This document shows positions 1 through 7,958 of a stretch of DNA of 64,000 bases, piece by piece. The notes beneath the pieces are model-generated. The model saw nothing but the letters and a program-made list of their open reading frames with translations, did not search any database and had not been told where the DNA came from. Numbering within the stretch: position 1 is the stretch's first letter; every line of letters begins with the position of its first letter. Source of the stretch: Kitasatospora cheerisanensis KCTC 2395 (GTDB lineage Bacteria > Actinomycetota > Actinomycetes > Streptomycetales > Streptomycetaceae); the NCBI RefSeq assembly GCF_000696185.1, contig NZ_KK853997.1, forward strand, positions 6,482,809 through 6,546,808. Reading direction: 5' to 3'. Made by a program: the position numbers and the translations under genes.

Positions 1-279
1 CGGAGGCGCGAGCCGCGAGCGGTACCCGCGTTCCCGCTGCGGACAGTGCTGCGCGCGGGGCGGCCGGGTGGTGCAGCAACTCGCGCCCCGCGGCCGGTGC
101 TTGTGCGGACGGACAGGTCACGAGCGAGGTGCGGAGTGCGGTCGCGGACTGTCCCGCGTGCGGGCCGGTGGATGCCGTGCGGGACGGCAACGTGCCCCGG
201 CCGAACAGCGGTTGAGCAGGTGTACCGGCTGGGCGGGGCGCGGGCGGTGGCTGCGCTCCTGTTGGGGGCCGCCTGAGCA

Positions 280-774
280 GGTGCCAGGCGCCGCCCAGCG
301 CCGCCAGGAACGCCGCCGCGCACCACAGTCGCGGGTCGCCGAGCGCGGTGTCCGCGCCGAGCAGCCCTCTCGGCAGGCCGAACGCCGCCATGCCGGGCAG
401 GTACGGCGTCAAGTCCGCCACCTCTACGGGCGCTTCGACGTACGGCGAGCCGTGCGCCAGCAGCCTCTCGCCGGCCCGGCCGATCACCGTCACCTCGCTC
501 TGGCCCGTGCCTGCCCCGAGTGCCAGGGCGAGCGGCAGCAGCGCACCCGCCCGAACGCCACCACGGCGGCGGCCAGTTGTCCGCCCCTTTGCCGGACGAG
601 CGCGGACAGCGCCGCCGCCACCAGGTAGCCGACGGCGGCGACGGCGCCCCAGGCGCGGTGCGGACCGAGCGGCGACAGCAGCGGGAAGAGAGCCGCCCAG
701 GCGGCGCAGGCGAGCCAGCCGGTCGGCCACAACCAGCGTCGGTCCGGCACGAGTTGAAGACGGGGAATGGGCAC
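280..774 (-). pseudogene. Remnant of a multi-spanning membrane protein gene
   Basis: Reading starts at a GTG (772-774) and gives a hydrophobic polypeptide with two clear membrane segments (WLACAAWAALFPLLSPL and AVAAVGYLVAAALSALV-like stretches). The reading frame is lost at the CCC run at 550-552; adding one base restores it, giving a further stretch that ends near 280 with another hydrophobic segment (AAFLAALGGAWHLL). It resembles actinobacterial integral membrane proteins of the DUF2029/glycosyltransferase-87 type, but this is only a weak recognition. Upstream of 280 (towards base 1) no frame on this strand continues in a membrane-like way, so the 3' part is missing or further shifted. The first 279 bases hold nothing I can call. 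Confidence is moderate that a gene was here and low for its family. Confidence 0.5.
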
Positions 775-945
775 CCGTCCATTCCAGTCGGCGGCCGGGG
801 TGACGTCAGCAGGCCCAGGTCGAGACCTGGTGGTCGACTTTTCCCTACCCTTTCCCTCCCCCTTTCCTCCCCTCGGCCGCCGCCCATGACCAGCGATGGT
901 CTGGACCACTGGACGGTTCGCGGGGTGTCTGCGCACACTGGCGCG

Positions 946-1812
946 ATGACGCTCCGACCACCCGCCGGACTCGAACTGCACGACCTGGACGTGCCGGACC
1001 CCGGGTTGCTGCCGTTCGCCGCCGGCAGCTTCGACTCCATCGGTCCGCTCTCCCGGGCGGACTTCCCGCACCGCCACTCGTTCTACGAACTGGTCTACGT
1101 CACCAGGGGGACAGGGACGCACGTGGTGGACCTGGCGGAGTACCGGATCGAGCCGCCGGTGCTGTACGTGGTGCTGCCCGGGCAGGTGCACCACTGGGAG
1201 CGCGCGCGCCAACTGGACGGCTGGGTACTGCTGTTCAACGAGGACTTCCTGCACCGGCACCCGGAGGACCTCACCCTGCTGCGCACCCTGGCCGGGGCCA
1301 CCGCGTCCCGGCCCTCGCACCACGGGCACGGCGAACTGGTCCGGCTGCTGCGCGAGTTGACGGCCGAGTACCGGGCGGGGCTGGACGGCGGGCTGGGCGT
1401 CCTGCAGGCGCTGCTGCACGTCCTGCTGGTGCGGGCGCTGCGCGTCGCCCGCGAGGGCGGGCCCGACGGGACGACCGCGCCGCGGGCGCCGGTGCATCCG
1501 CTGGCCGAACGGTTCAACCGGCTGATCGCCGAGCCCGACCGCACCGACCGCTCGGTGCTCGCGCTGGCCCGCGAACTCGGCGTCTCCGCCGGGTACTTGC
1601 ACGAGGTGGTGAAGGAGGCCACCGGCCGCACCCCGGCCCGCCTGATCCGCGAGCAGCAGACTCTGGAGGCCAAACGCCTGCTCGCCACGACGGACATGAC
1701 GGTCCGTCAGGTTGCACTCGCGGCCGGCTTCTCCGACCCGGCCTACTTCTGCCGCTTCTTCCGGCGCGAAGTCGGCCGCACCCCGGGGGAGTTCCGCGAA
1801 CGCGCCGGCTGA
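946..1812 (+). CDS. AraC-family transcriptional regulator
   Basis: A 288-residue protein with an N-terminal cupin-like sensor domain (about residues 25-120, including FPHRHSFYELVYVTRGTG and the LPGQVHHW turn) and a C-terminal AraC/XylS double helix-turn-helix (about 190-288; the second helix-turn-helix reads VALAAGFSDPAYFCRFFRREVG). The AraC family binds DNA and usually responds to a small-molecule ligand. ATG 946 was chosen because the cupin homology begins shortly after it; an in-frame ATG at 886 is a possible longer start and neither has a strong ribosome-binding site. The secreted dioxygenase gene lies 280 bases downstream on the same strand, so it is a possible target, but that is inference. 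The intergenic stretch 1813-2092 holds no further gene that I can see. Confidence 0.9.
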   Translation: MTLRPPAGLELHDLDVPDPGLLPFAAGSFDSIGPLSRADFPHRHSFYELVYVTRGTGTHVVDLAEYRIEPPVLYVVLPGQVHHWERARQLDGWVLLFNEDFLHRHPEDLTLLRTLAGATASRPSHHGHGELVRLLRELTAEYRAGLDGGLGVLQALLHVLLVRALRVAREGGPDGTTAPRAPVHPLAERFNRLIAEPDRTDRSVLALARELGVSAGYLHEVVKEATGRTPARLIREQQTLEAKRLLATTDMTVRQVALAAGFSDPAYFCRFFRREVGRTPGEFRERAG

Positions 1813-2092
1813 GCGCCGGCGCCCCGAGGGCGCGGAGGGAGGGGCGGGGAGGGTGAGGGGACCAGGAACGCGGAAACGGGAACGCGCCGCAGGTTCAACC
1901 GCGGGTAAAGCTCTGCTGAGGAATGCACCACGTCCGGCGGCCCCCGTCCATCGACGGCCCGCCCGGCAGCGCCTAGCGTCTGAGGCACCCCACAGCGCCG
2001 CCGACCGGGGACACCCGACCTCTCCAGGTGTCATGTCCCAACCAGCGGAATCCGAGCGGCCGGCGACCGACGAAGCACCCGAACGGAGAGCC

Positions 2093-2947
2093 ATGTCCAC
2101 CCCCCACAACCCCCTGGGCGACCGGCAGATCAGCCGGAAGAGCCTGCTGAAGGCCGCCGCGCTGGCCGGTGCCGTACCGGTGCTGATCGGCGGCGGCACC
2201 GCACTGGCCCGTGACACCGCCGCGGCCGGCGGGACGGCGGCCCCGCTCACCCCCGACTGCCACGACGGCGACGCGCCCACCGGCGAGCAGATCGAGGGCC
2301 CGTACTTCAAGCCGGGTTCCCCGCTGCGCACCAGCCTCGTCACCGCCGGGACCCCCGGCACCCCGCTGACCGTCAGCGGCTACGTGTTCGGCCGCAACTG
2401 CGCCCCCATCTCCGGCGCGCTGCTGGACTTCTGGCAGGCCGACACCAACGGCAACTACGACAACAGCGGCTACACCTTCCGCGGCCACCAGTTCAGCGAC
2501 GCCAACGGCGCGTACACGCTGACCACGATCGTGCCGGGCCTCTACCCGGGCCGCACCCGGCACATCCACGTCAAGGTGCAGGCCCCCGGGCAGCCGATCC
2601 TCACCACCCAGCTGTACTTCCCGAACGAGCCGCGCAACGCCACCGACACCATCTTCGACCCGGCGCTGGTGATGACCGTCCGTCAGGTCGGCAACGGGCG
2701 CGAGGCCAGCTTCGACTTCGTGCTGAACGTCAACGGGACGCCGAAGCCCAGCACCAGCCCGACCGGGTCGTCCAGCCCGAGCCCGAGCTCCTCGCCGGGC
2801 GGGACCACCACCTGGAAGGCCGGCACCAGCTACAAGGCCGGCGACCAGGTGACCTACAACGGCGTCACGTACGTCTGCATCCAGGCGCACACCGCCTTCG
2901 TCGGCTGGGAACCGCCGAACGTTCCCGCCCTCTGGTCCCGTCGCTGA
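2093..2947 (+). CDS. Secreted intradiol ring-cleavage dioxygenase with C-terminal CBM5/12-like module
   Basis: A 284-residue exported enzyme. Residues 1-36 form a signal peptide with a Tat-like SRKSLLK box followed by a hydrophobic stretch ending in ALA. Residues about 55-215 are an intradiol (protocatechuate/catechol type) dioxygenase fold: GPYFKPGSPLR opening, LLDFWQAD, and the iron-ligand region GLYPGRTRHIHVKV with Tyr and two His. A Ser/Pro/Thr linker (about 220-240) joins a C-terminal module of about 45 residues rich in aromatic residues (TWKAGTSYKAGDQVTY...WEPPNVPALW), the pattern of chitin/cellulose-binding CBM5/12. The family cleaves catechol-type rings between the two hydroxyls using Fe(III). 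Attachment to a polysaccharide-binding module suggests action on aromatics at plant or fungal cell walls. The start has a GGAGAG ribosome site 5 bases upstream. Two strong hairpins follow the stop. Confidence 0.9.
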   Translation: MSTPHNPLGDRQISRKSLLKAAALAGAVPVLIGGGTALARDTAAAGGTAAPLTPDCHDGDAPTGEQIEGPYFKPGSPLRTSLVTAGTPGTPLTVSGYVFGRNCAPISGALLDFWQADTNGNYDNSGYTFRGHQFSDANGAYTLTTIVPGLYPGRTRHIHVKVQAPGQPILTTQLYFPNEPRNATDTIFDPALVMTVRQVGNGREASFDFVLNVNGTPKPSTSPTGSSSPSPSSSPGGTTTWKAGTSYKAGDQVTYNGVTYVCIQAHTAFVGWEPPNVPALWSRR

Positions 2948-2979
2948 CCGCACCCACCCCCACGAGGGGCGGTCAGCGA
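2941..2979 (+). terminator. Hairpin overlapping the dioxygenase stop codon
   Basis: Perfect 11-base arms TCGCTGACCGC (2941-2951) and GCGGTCAGCGA (2969-2979) around a 17-base loop. The stop codon lies inside the left arm. Probably part of the transcription termination region of the dioxygenase gene; there is no U tract, as is usual in these genomes. Confidence 0.55.
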
Positions 2980-3004
2980 CGACAAGCCACCCGAAGCGGC
3001 GGCG

Positions 3005-3045
3005 CGGCCGCACTCCCCGGGAGGGGAAAACCGGGAGTGCGGCCG
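3005..3045 (+). terminator. Strong GC-rich hairpin downstream of the dioxygenase
   Basis: Perfect 13-base arms CGGCCGCACTCCC (3005-3017) and GGGAGTGCGGCCG (3033-3045) with a 15-base loop containing GAAAA. It sits between the dioxygenase and cutA, both on the plus strand, and is the best rho-independent-type terminator of the region. Confidence 0.7.
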
Positions 3046-3057
3046 TCAACCGTCAAG

Positions 3058-3100
3058 CGCCATGGCGGCCCGAGCGCGGGGTGCCCGAGCCGCCATGGCG
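3058..3100. repeat. Third inverted repeat in the same intergenic region
   Basis: Perfect 12-base arms CGCCATGGCGGC (3058-3069) and GCCGCCATGGCG (3089-3100) separated by 19 bases. With the hairpins at 2941-2979 and 3005-3045 it makes three consecutive structures in 160 bases. It could be a back-up terminator or an operator for the downstream cutA; nothing else distinguishes these. Confidence 0.5.
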
Positions 3101-3230
3101 CGCCACGCGCCGCACCCGCACCGACACCACACGGACTCGTCCGGCACCACCCGCACCCAGTTCAGCGACGCCACCCCGATTCGTCCGAAGCCGCCCAGGG
3201 CCTCCCTCCCGACCCCCGTAGGCTCGGCCC

Positions 3231-3608
3231 ATGACCGAGCCCCAGCACCAGCACCTGGTGGTGACCACCACCCACGAGGACGAGGAAGCCGCCCGCGCCC
3301 TCGCCACCACCCTGGTCCGCGAACGCCTCGCCGCCTGCGCGCAGCTCCACCCCGTCCGGTCCGTGTACTGGTGGGACGGCGAGGTCCAGGACGCCGCCGA
3401 GTGGCGGATCGACCTCAAGACCGGGGCCGCGCTCGTGCCGCAACTCGTCCGCCGGATCGTCGAGTTGCACCCGTACGACACCCCGGAGGTGATCGCCGTG
3501 CCGATCACCGCCGGGGCGCCCGGCTATCTGGCCTGGCTGGACGCGGAGACCGCCGCCCCAGGACCCGGACGAGCCGGACAAGCCGGATCGGCAGGACAGG
3601 TCCGATAA
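3231..3608 (+). CDS. cutA: CutA1-family divalent-cation tolerance protein
   Basis: A 125-residue protein matching the full CutA length (about 105) with a short Gly/Ala/Arg-rich tail. Diagnostic features are VVTTTHEDEEAARALATTLVRERLAACAQ near the N-terminus, the SVYWWDGEVQ strand, EWRIDLKT, and the HPYDTPEVIAVPI motif. CutA forms ferredoxin-like trimers and is linked to copper/divalent-ion tolerance in enterobacteria, although the biochemical role is not settled. It stands alone, ahead of the serpin-like gene by 69 bases. ATG 3231 begins exactly where family members start. Confidence 0.95.
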   Translation: MTEPQHQHLVVTTTHEDEEAARALATTLVRERLAACAQLHPVRSVYWWDGEVQDAAEWRIDLKTGAALVPQLVRRIVELHPYDTPEVIAVPITAGAPGYLAWLDAETAAPGPGRAGQAGSAGQVR

Positions 3609-3677
3609 TCGGTCGCGGCGCGCTCCGGCGCTGCCCTACGCTCCGCAGCGGAACCGCCGTCCGAGGAGCTGCCCGCC

Positions 3678-4915
3678 GTGCCGATCCCGTCCCACACCGT
3701 CCGCGCCGTCAACGACCTGACGGCCCGGTGGGCCCGGAGGGCCGCGACGCCCGGGCAGAACACCGCGTTCAGCGCCCCCTCGGCCTGGGCGCCGCTCGCC
3801 TTCCTCGCCGCCGGGCCGCCGGCCCGGCCGCCGCCGAACTCGGGCTCGCGCTGGGCGTCCAGCCGCATCGGGCCGCCCAGGCCGGACGGGAACTGGTCGA
3901 CGCACTCGGCGAGTTGCGCGGCGTCGAGGTCGCCCTGGGCGTGTGGACCCGCGCCGACCTGCCCGTCGAACTGCGCTGGACGGCCGCCCTGCCCCCGCAC
4001 AGCCACGGCCTGCTCGGACCGGACAAGGACAAGAACCGGGCGGAGCTGGACCGTTGGGCCGCCGAGCGGACCGCCGGGGCGATCCCCCGGATGCCGATCG
4101 CGGTCGAGGAGAACACCGAACTTCTGCTGGCCGGCGCACTCACCCTGCGCACCGACTGGATCCGGCCGTTCGACGCCCGCCCGTACCTGCCGCGGGGTGG
4201 CCCGTGGGGCGACCTGCTCGTCAACGGGCTGTCCCGCACCACCGCCCTGCTCGACCGGGTCGGCGTCGCCGACACCGAGGCCGGCCCGCTCACCGTGCTG
4301 CACGTGCTCGGCCGGGACGGCATCGACGTCCACCTCTGCCTGGGCACCGAGGACGCCGACCCCGGCGCCGTCCTCGCCGCCGCCGTCCGCGCCGCCGAAC
4401 AGCCCCGCACCCTGCGCCCCGGCAGCACCCTCGCCGACGGCGAGCCCGGCCCCGGCCTGCGGGCCGGCTGGCGGCGGAGCTACCAGCGCGAGCAGCAACT
4501 CGCAGTGTGGACCGTGGAGTTCGAGCTGTCCGCCGAACACGACCTGCTGGCGGACGCCGAGCTGTTCGGGCTGCGCGCCGCCACCGACGCCACCCGGGGG
4601 CACTTCCCGGGGATCAGCTCCGAGCCGCTCGCGATCGGCGCGGCCGCGCAGTCCGCCACCGCGCTGTTCGGCCCGGAAGGCTTCCGGGCCGCCGCCGTCA
4701 CCGCCCTCGGGGTGGGGGCCGGCGCCGGCCTCGGCCCGACCAGGCTCCCCCCGTACGTGGTACGGCGGATCGAAGCCGACTTCGACCGGCCCTTCGCGTT
4801 CCTGGCCGTGCACCGCGCCTCGCGGCTGGTGCTGGCGGCCGGCTGGGTGGCCGCGCCCCGCGTGGTCGAGCCCGAACCGGAGGACTGGGAGGACTGGGAA
4901 GACCCGGAGGACTGA
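3678..4915 (+). CDS. Serpin-family protein (reading frame broken by a 1-base deletion)
   Basis: Starts at GTG 3678 with GAGGAG about 11 bases upstream. The first 45 residues (HTVRAVNDLTARWA...NTAFSAPSAWAPLAFLAAG) are in one frame and the rest in the -1 frame; restoring one G at GGG 3813-3815 joins them into about 412 residues. The joined protein has the serpin opening (NTAFS..W..LAFLAAGA), central segments such as ELLLAGALTLRTDWIRPF, and a C-terminal FDRPFAFLAVHRASRLVLAAGWV that fits the conserved serpin end. Serpins are suicide inhibitors of serine proteases; bacterial versions are mostly uncharacterised. No signal peptide is visible, so the product is probably cytoplasmic. The reactive-centre hinge is not the classical one, so inhibitory activity is uncertain. 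The C-terminus is acidic (EPEPEDWEDWEDPED). Confidence 0.75.
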
Positions 4916-5025
4916 GGCGAGCCCGAGGGCTGACCGCCCGTCACCGCCGGCCCCGGCCCCCGCTACACTCCCGAACGCCCACGCGCACCGCATGGGCGTT
5001 CGAAGCGCGGAACGGGTGTGTGCAC

Positions 5026-5673
5026 ATGCGGCGATGGAGTCGACTCGGCAGGGCGGCCCTGGTCGTAGCGGTCCTCGGGGTGCTGCTCGTGCTCGGCGGG
5101 TTCGGCTACGGGCTGGCGCTGCGCCCGAGCACGACGGCCGTCGGAGGCTCCGACATGGCGCCGACCTACCGGCCCGGTCAGCGCGTCGTGACGGCCGCTG
5201 TCGACCCCGGTCAGGTGCGGCGCGGCGACGTGGTGGTCTTCCGGTACGCCACCGAGTCCGGACCGGCCGTCGGCCACTTCAAGCGGGTGATCGCGCTCGG
5301 CGGCGACCACGTCTCCCAGTGCGGCGACCAGCCCGTCCAGTTGAACGGCGCGCCGCTCGACGAGCCGTACCTGCGGTCCGGCACGGTGAACGGCTTCCGC
5401 TGCTTCGACGTCACCGTCCCCGAGGGCCGGATGTTCGTGATGGGCGACCACCGCGCCAACTCCCTGGACTCGCGGGTGTGGGGCGCCGTCCCGCTCGACA
5501 CCGTCAAGGCCCGCGACGTGCCCGGCACCGCCGCGCGGCTGGGAATCGTCGTCGCACTGGGCCTGCTCGGCCTGCTCCTCCTCGCCCTGGCCGCGATCCT
5601 CGGTGCGGTGGCCCGCCGCCGCGGCCGCACCGCGCCGGCCGCCTACCCGGCATGGGTCGTACCCGCGCCCTGA
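5026..5673 (+). CDS. Signal peptidase I-like (S26) membrane protein with altered nucleophile box
   Basis: A 215-residue protein with an N-terminal membrane anchor (residues 9-31), an S26-like periplasmic domain and a C-terminal membrane segment (about 168-192). S26 motifs are visible: GGSDMAPTYRPGQ (box B), GHFKRVIALGGD (box D, catalytic Lys) and MGDHRANSLDSRVWG (box E). Active signal peptidase I has Ser directly before the Met of box B; here this position is Asp and the Ser is one residue earlier. So the enzyme may be inactive or use a shifted Ser. The start is ATG 5026, with GTG 5020 as an alternative. It stands alone, about 110 bases after the serpin-like gene. Confidence 0.8.
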   Translation: MRRWSRLGRAALVVAVLGVLLVLGGFGYGLALRPSTTAVGGSDMAPTYRPGQRVVTAAVDPGQVRRGDVVVFRYATESGPAVGHFKRVIALGGDHVSQCGDQPVQLNGAPLDEPYLRSGTVNGFRCFDVTVPEGRMFVMGDHRANSLDSRVWGAVPLDTVKARDVPGTAARLGIVVALGLLGLLLLALAAILGAVARRRGRTAPAAYPAWVVPAP

Positions 5674-5709
5674 TCCCCGTTGTCGGTGGCGGCCCCTAGC
5701 ATCACGTCC

Positions 5710-6117
5710 ATGCGAGCATCAGGAACCTTCACCGTCCCCGAGTTCACCCCCGCGCCCGTCCCGGCGGGCGACATCACGACCGCCGTCGGGGTCGGCGTGG
5801 CCACCATGCGCAAGGAGTTCCAGGGCGAGATCGCGGGCCGCTCCACCACCCTGTTCACCTCCGCCTTCGACCACGCCGCGGGCGTCGGCACCTACCTCGC
5901 CATGGAGTCCTTCGCCGGCCGCCTGCACGAGGCCGAGGGCGCCTTCAACTTCGCGCACTCCGCGACCACGCTCGGCGCCGGCCGCGAGGGCGAGTACTTC
6001 GTGATCGTCCCCGGCAGCGGCACCGCGGGCCTGGCCGGCATCACCGGCACCGGCAGCATCGTGATCGACGAGGACGGCACCCACCGCATCCACCTCGACT
6101 ACGAACTCGGCCGGTAG
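5710..6117 (+). CDS. DUF3224-family protein
   Basis: A 135-residue protein that begins ASGTFTV and carries the pattern of DUF3224: a small beta-barrel-like protein, with FQGEIAGRSTTLFTSAF, GAGVGTYLAMESFAGRLHEAEGAF-like core and a C-terminal GTHRIHLDYEL. Function is unknown; the family resembles allene-oxide-cyclase-like barrels. ATG 5710 follows a short spacer after the S26-like gene, with no obvious ribosome-binding site. No signal peptide or membrane segment. Confidence 0.8.
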   Translation: MRASGTFTVPEFTPAPVPAGDITTAVGVGVATMRKEFQGEIAGRSTTLFTSAFDHAAGVGTYLAMESFAGRLHEAEGAFNFAHSATTLGAGREGEYFVIVPGSGTAGLAGITGTGSIVIDEDGTHRIHLDYELGR

Positions 6118-6170
6118 AGCCGGTAGCCGGTATCGTCAACCAGATTGGTGGCAAGGGCGGTTGGAGGCGT

Positions 6171-6353
6171 TCACCGGCGGGGGGACCAGTTCGCCTCCAC
6201 CCGCCGCCGCTCCTCCTCCAGCAGCCCCCGCACCACCGCCGCCACGGAACGGTGCGAGAGCTCGGCGAAACCCTGCAGCCACTCCGCCAGCTCCACCGGC
6301 AGATCCACCTGCACCCGCCGCTCGCCCGGCTCGACCCGGCGATAGCTCCCCAT
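6171..6353 (-). CDS. Small ribbon-helix-helix-like protein
   Basis: Only 60 residues. RRVQVDLPVELAEWLQGFAE followed by SVAAVVRGLLEEERRRVEA has the strand-helix-helix layout of Arc/MetJ/CopG-type DNA-binding proteins, with a basic N-terminus. The ATG lies 4 bases after the stop codon of the upstream aminotransferase on the same strand, so the two are probably co-transcribed. It could be a regulator of that gene. No toxin gene partner is next to it. Recognition is from pattern only. Confidence 0.7.
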   Translation of the reverse strand: MGSYRRVEPGERRVQVDLPVELAEWLQGFAELSHRSVAAVVRGLLEEERRRVEANWSPRR

Positions 6354-6357
6354 CGCG

Positions 6358-7581
6358 CTAAGCCTCCTGGCGGGCCTTCAGGGCCCAGTCGCAGAGCACC
6401 GGTACGCACCGCTCGGCGAAGTACTCGTAGTCCGCGGGCGTGTTGTACACGTGCGTGGAGAGCCGGAAGTACCCCGTCCCGCCGAAACTGGTGAAGGCCG
6501 CCTCGACACCCAACTCGGCCGCCACCCGGTCGCGCAGGCCGTCCGCCTCCAGCCGGGTCCGGCCCAGTCCGGCCGGCAGCCGCACCAGGCGCAGCGCGTT
6601 GACCGGCATGCCGACCTCCGCCGCGGCCGGCTCTCCGGTCGCTTCGCCCATCGCCTCGCCGATCAACGCCTCCGCGTAGTCGGCCAGTTCGGTCATGTAC
6701 CGGCGGGCCCGGTCCCAACCCCACTGCCCGGCAACGAAGTCGAGCGCGGCCGGCGCGGCCAGCGGGCCGGTGGCGTCCACTGTGCCCTGGGTGTCGAAGC
6801 GCTCCGGGAACGGCTCCTCCGCGCCCCAGGAGTCGATCAGCGGGTAGAGCGCGTGCCGGAGTTCGCCCCGGGCGACGAGCGCGGCGGTGCCGCGCGGCGC
6901 GCAGCCGAACTTGTGCAGGTTGCCGACCCAGGCGTCGCAGTCCAGGCCCGCCCGCGGGTCCTCGGACAGGCCGGGGGCGTGCGCGGCGTCCACCAGCAGC
7001 GGGACGCCGCGCTCGCGGGCGGCCGGGCCGATCAGGTCGATCGGGAGCCGGCGCGCCGTCGCGGAGGTGACCTGGTCCAGCACCACCAGCGCCGTCCGGT
7101 CGCCCAGTTGCTCCAGCACGGCGGCCGCGGCCTCCGCCGGTCCGGCCGCCAGCGGCACGTGCGCCGTGCGGACCGAGCCGCCCCAGCGCCGGGCCAGCCG
7201 GGCCGCGCCCATGGTGACCGCCCCGTAGCCGTGGTCGGTGACCAGCACCTCCCCGCCCGGCCGGTGCGGCAGGCTGCCGTAGACCGTGCTGGCGCCCGCG
7301 CTGGCGTTCGGCACCAGGGCGGTGAACTCGGCCGGGACGCGCAGGAATTCGGCGATCGCGGTGCGCGCCCCGGCGACCCGGCGGGGGAGCGCCGGGAACC
7401 ACACCACGGGGGAGCGCTCCATCTCGTCCCGGAGCCGCTGCTGCTCGCGCTGCGCGGCCAGCGGGACCGCCCCGAACGAGCCGTGGTTCAGGTGCCGCAT
7501 CGACGGGTCCAGCGACCAGCCGGCGGCGGCCGGCCGCCCGTCCTGGAGCAGCAGGGGCGCGGGAGCGACGACAGGGGCCAC
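6358..7581 (-). CDS. PLP-dependent aminotransferase class V (isopenicillin-N-epimerase-like)
   Basis: A 407-residue fold-type I PLP enzyme. The N-terminus has LDPSMRHLNHGSFGAVP, typical of isopenicillin N epimerase/class V aminotransferases; the PLP Asp lies in LLVDAAHAPG and the Schiff-base Lys in AWVGNLHKFGCAPRGTA. The C-terminal segment has FTSFGGTGYFRLSTHVYNT with the Arg that binds the substrate carboxylate. Family members act as epimerases, desulfurases or aminotransferases; the substrate cannot be read from sequence. GTG 7581 is chosen because the conserved part begins shortly after; longer in-frame starts exist upstream. Followed by a small ribbon-helix-helix gene 4 bases away. Confidence 0.88.
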   Translation of the reverse strand: MAPVVAPAPLLLQDGRPAAAGWSLDPSMRHLNHGSFGAVPLAAQREQQRLRDEMERSPVVWFPALPRRVAGARTAIAEFLRVPAEFTALVPNASAGASTVYGSLPHRPGGEVLVTDHGYGAVTMGAARLARRWGGSVRTAHVPLAAGPAEAAAAVLEQLGDRTALVVLDQVTSATARRLPIDLIGPAARERGVPLLVDAAHAPGLSEDPRAGLDCDAWVGNLHKFGCAPRGTAALVARGELRHALYPLIDSWGAEEPFPERFDTQGTVDATGPLAAPAALDFVAGQWGWDRARRYMTELADYAEALIGEAMGEATGEPAAAEVGMPVNALRLVRLPAGLGRTRLEADGLRDRVAAELGVEAAFTSFGGTGYFRLSTHVYNTPADYEYFAERCVPVLCDWALKARQEA

Positions 7582-7956
7582 AGTCCAACTCCGATCCGGC
7601 CGCGGGCGTCCGTGCCGGGGCGGCCTGCTGCCCGATCCTGGCACAGGCTGCTACCGGGCCGGGCGGGAGGGCGGCCCTGGCCCGTTCGGGTGGCTTCCCG
7701 TTGCGCCGTCCGGACGCCGCCGGGCGGGCCGCCCATGCTGATCGCACACGACCCGCCCCGTCCCACCGGCGGGCCGCCGATCGAGAACGAGGATTTCCGC
7801 ATGTTCCAGCAGTCCCGCCCGCCGGCCATCCCCGCGCCGCGCCGCCCGCCCTCCGGTGTCCGCCTCACCGCGCGCCCGCCCGTCCGCACCCTCCGGCCGC
7901 CGCGCAGCCCCGCGAGTGGTGACCCGACGCCCCGGCCCCCGCCCGGGGCCGGGGCG
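7582..7956. other. Intergenic region without a supported gene
   Basis: About 375 bases between two minus-strand genes. An in-frame ATG with a fair ribosome site at 7801 opens a proline/arginine-rich frame on the plus strand, but this frame runs on without a stop into the antisense of the next gene. I see no convincing small gene. The GNAT terminator hairpin ends the region. Confidence 0.5.
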
Positions 7957-7958
7957 TC
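7926..7958 (-). terminator. Hairpin terminator of the GNAT gene
   Basis: GACGCCCCGGCCCC (7926-7939) pairs with GGGGCCGGGGCGTC (7945-7958): 14 perfect base pairs and a 5-base loop. It overlaps the stop codon of the minus-strand GNAT gene (7957-7959). Confidence 0.75.

Noticed and set aside
490..2361. Long open frame on the minus strand
   Set aside because: Apart from its upstream hydrophobic end (774-490) it is the antisense of the AraC and dioxygenase genes, with low-complexity Gly/Arg/Pro composition typical of shadow frames in GC-rich DNA.
7738..7955. Possible small proline-rich gene with a fair ribosome site before ATG 7801
   Set aside because: The frame has no stop before it enters the antisense of the GNAT gene, and composition is that of random GC-rich DNA.
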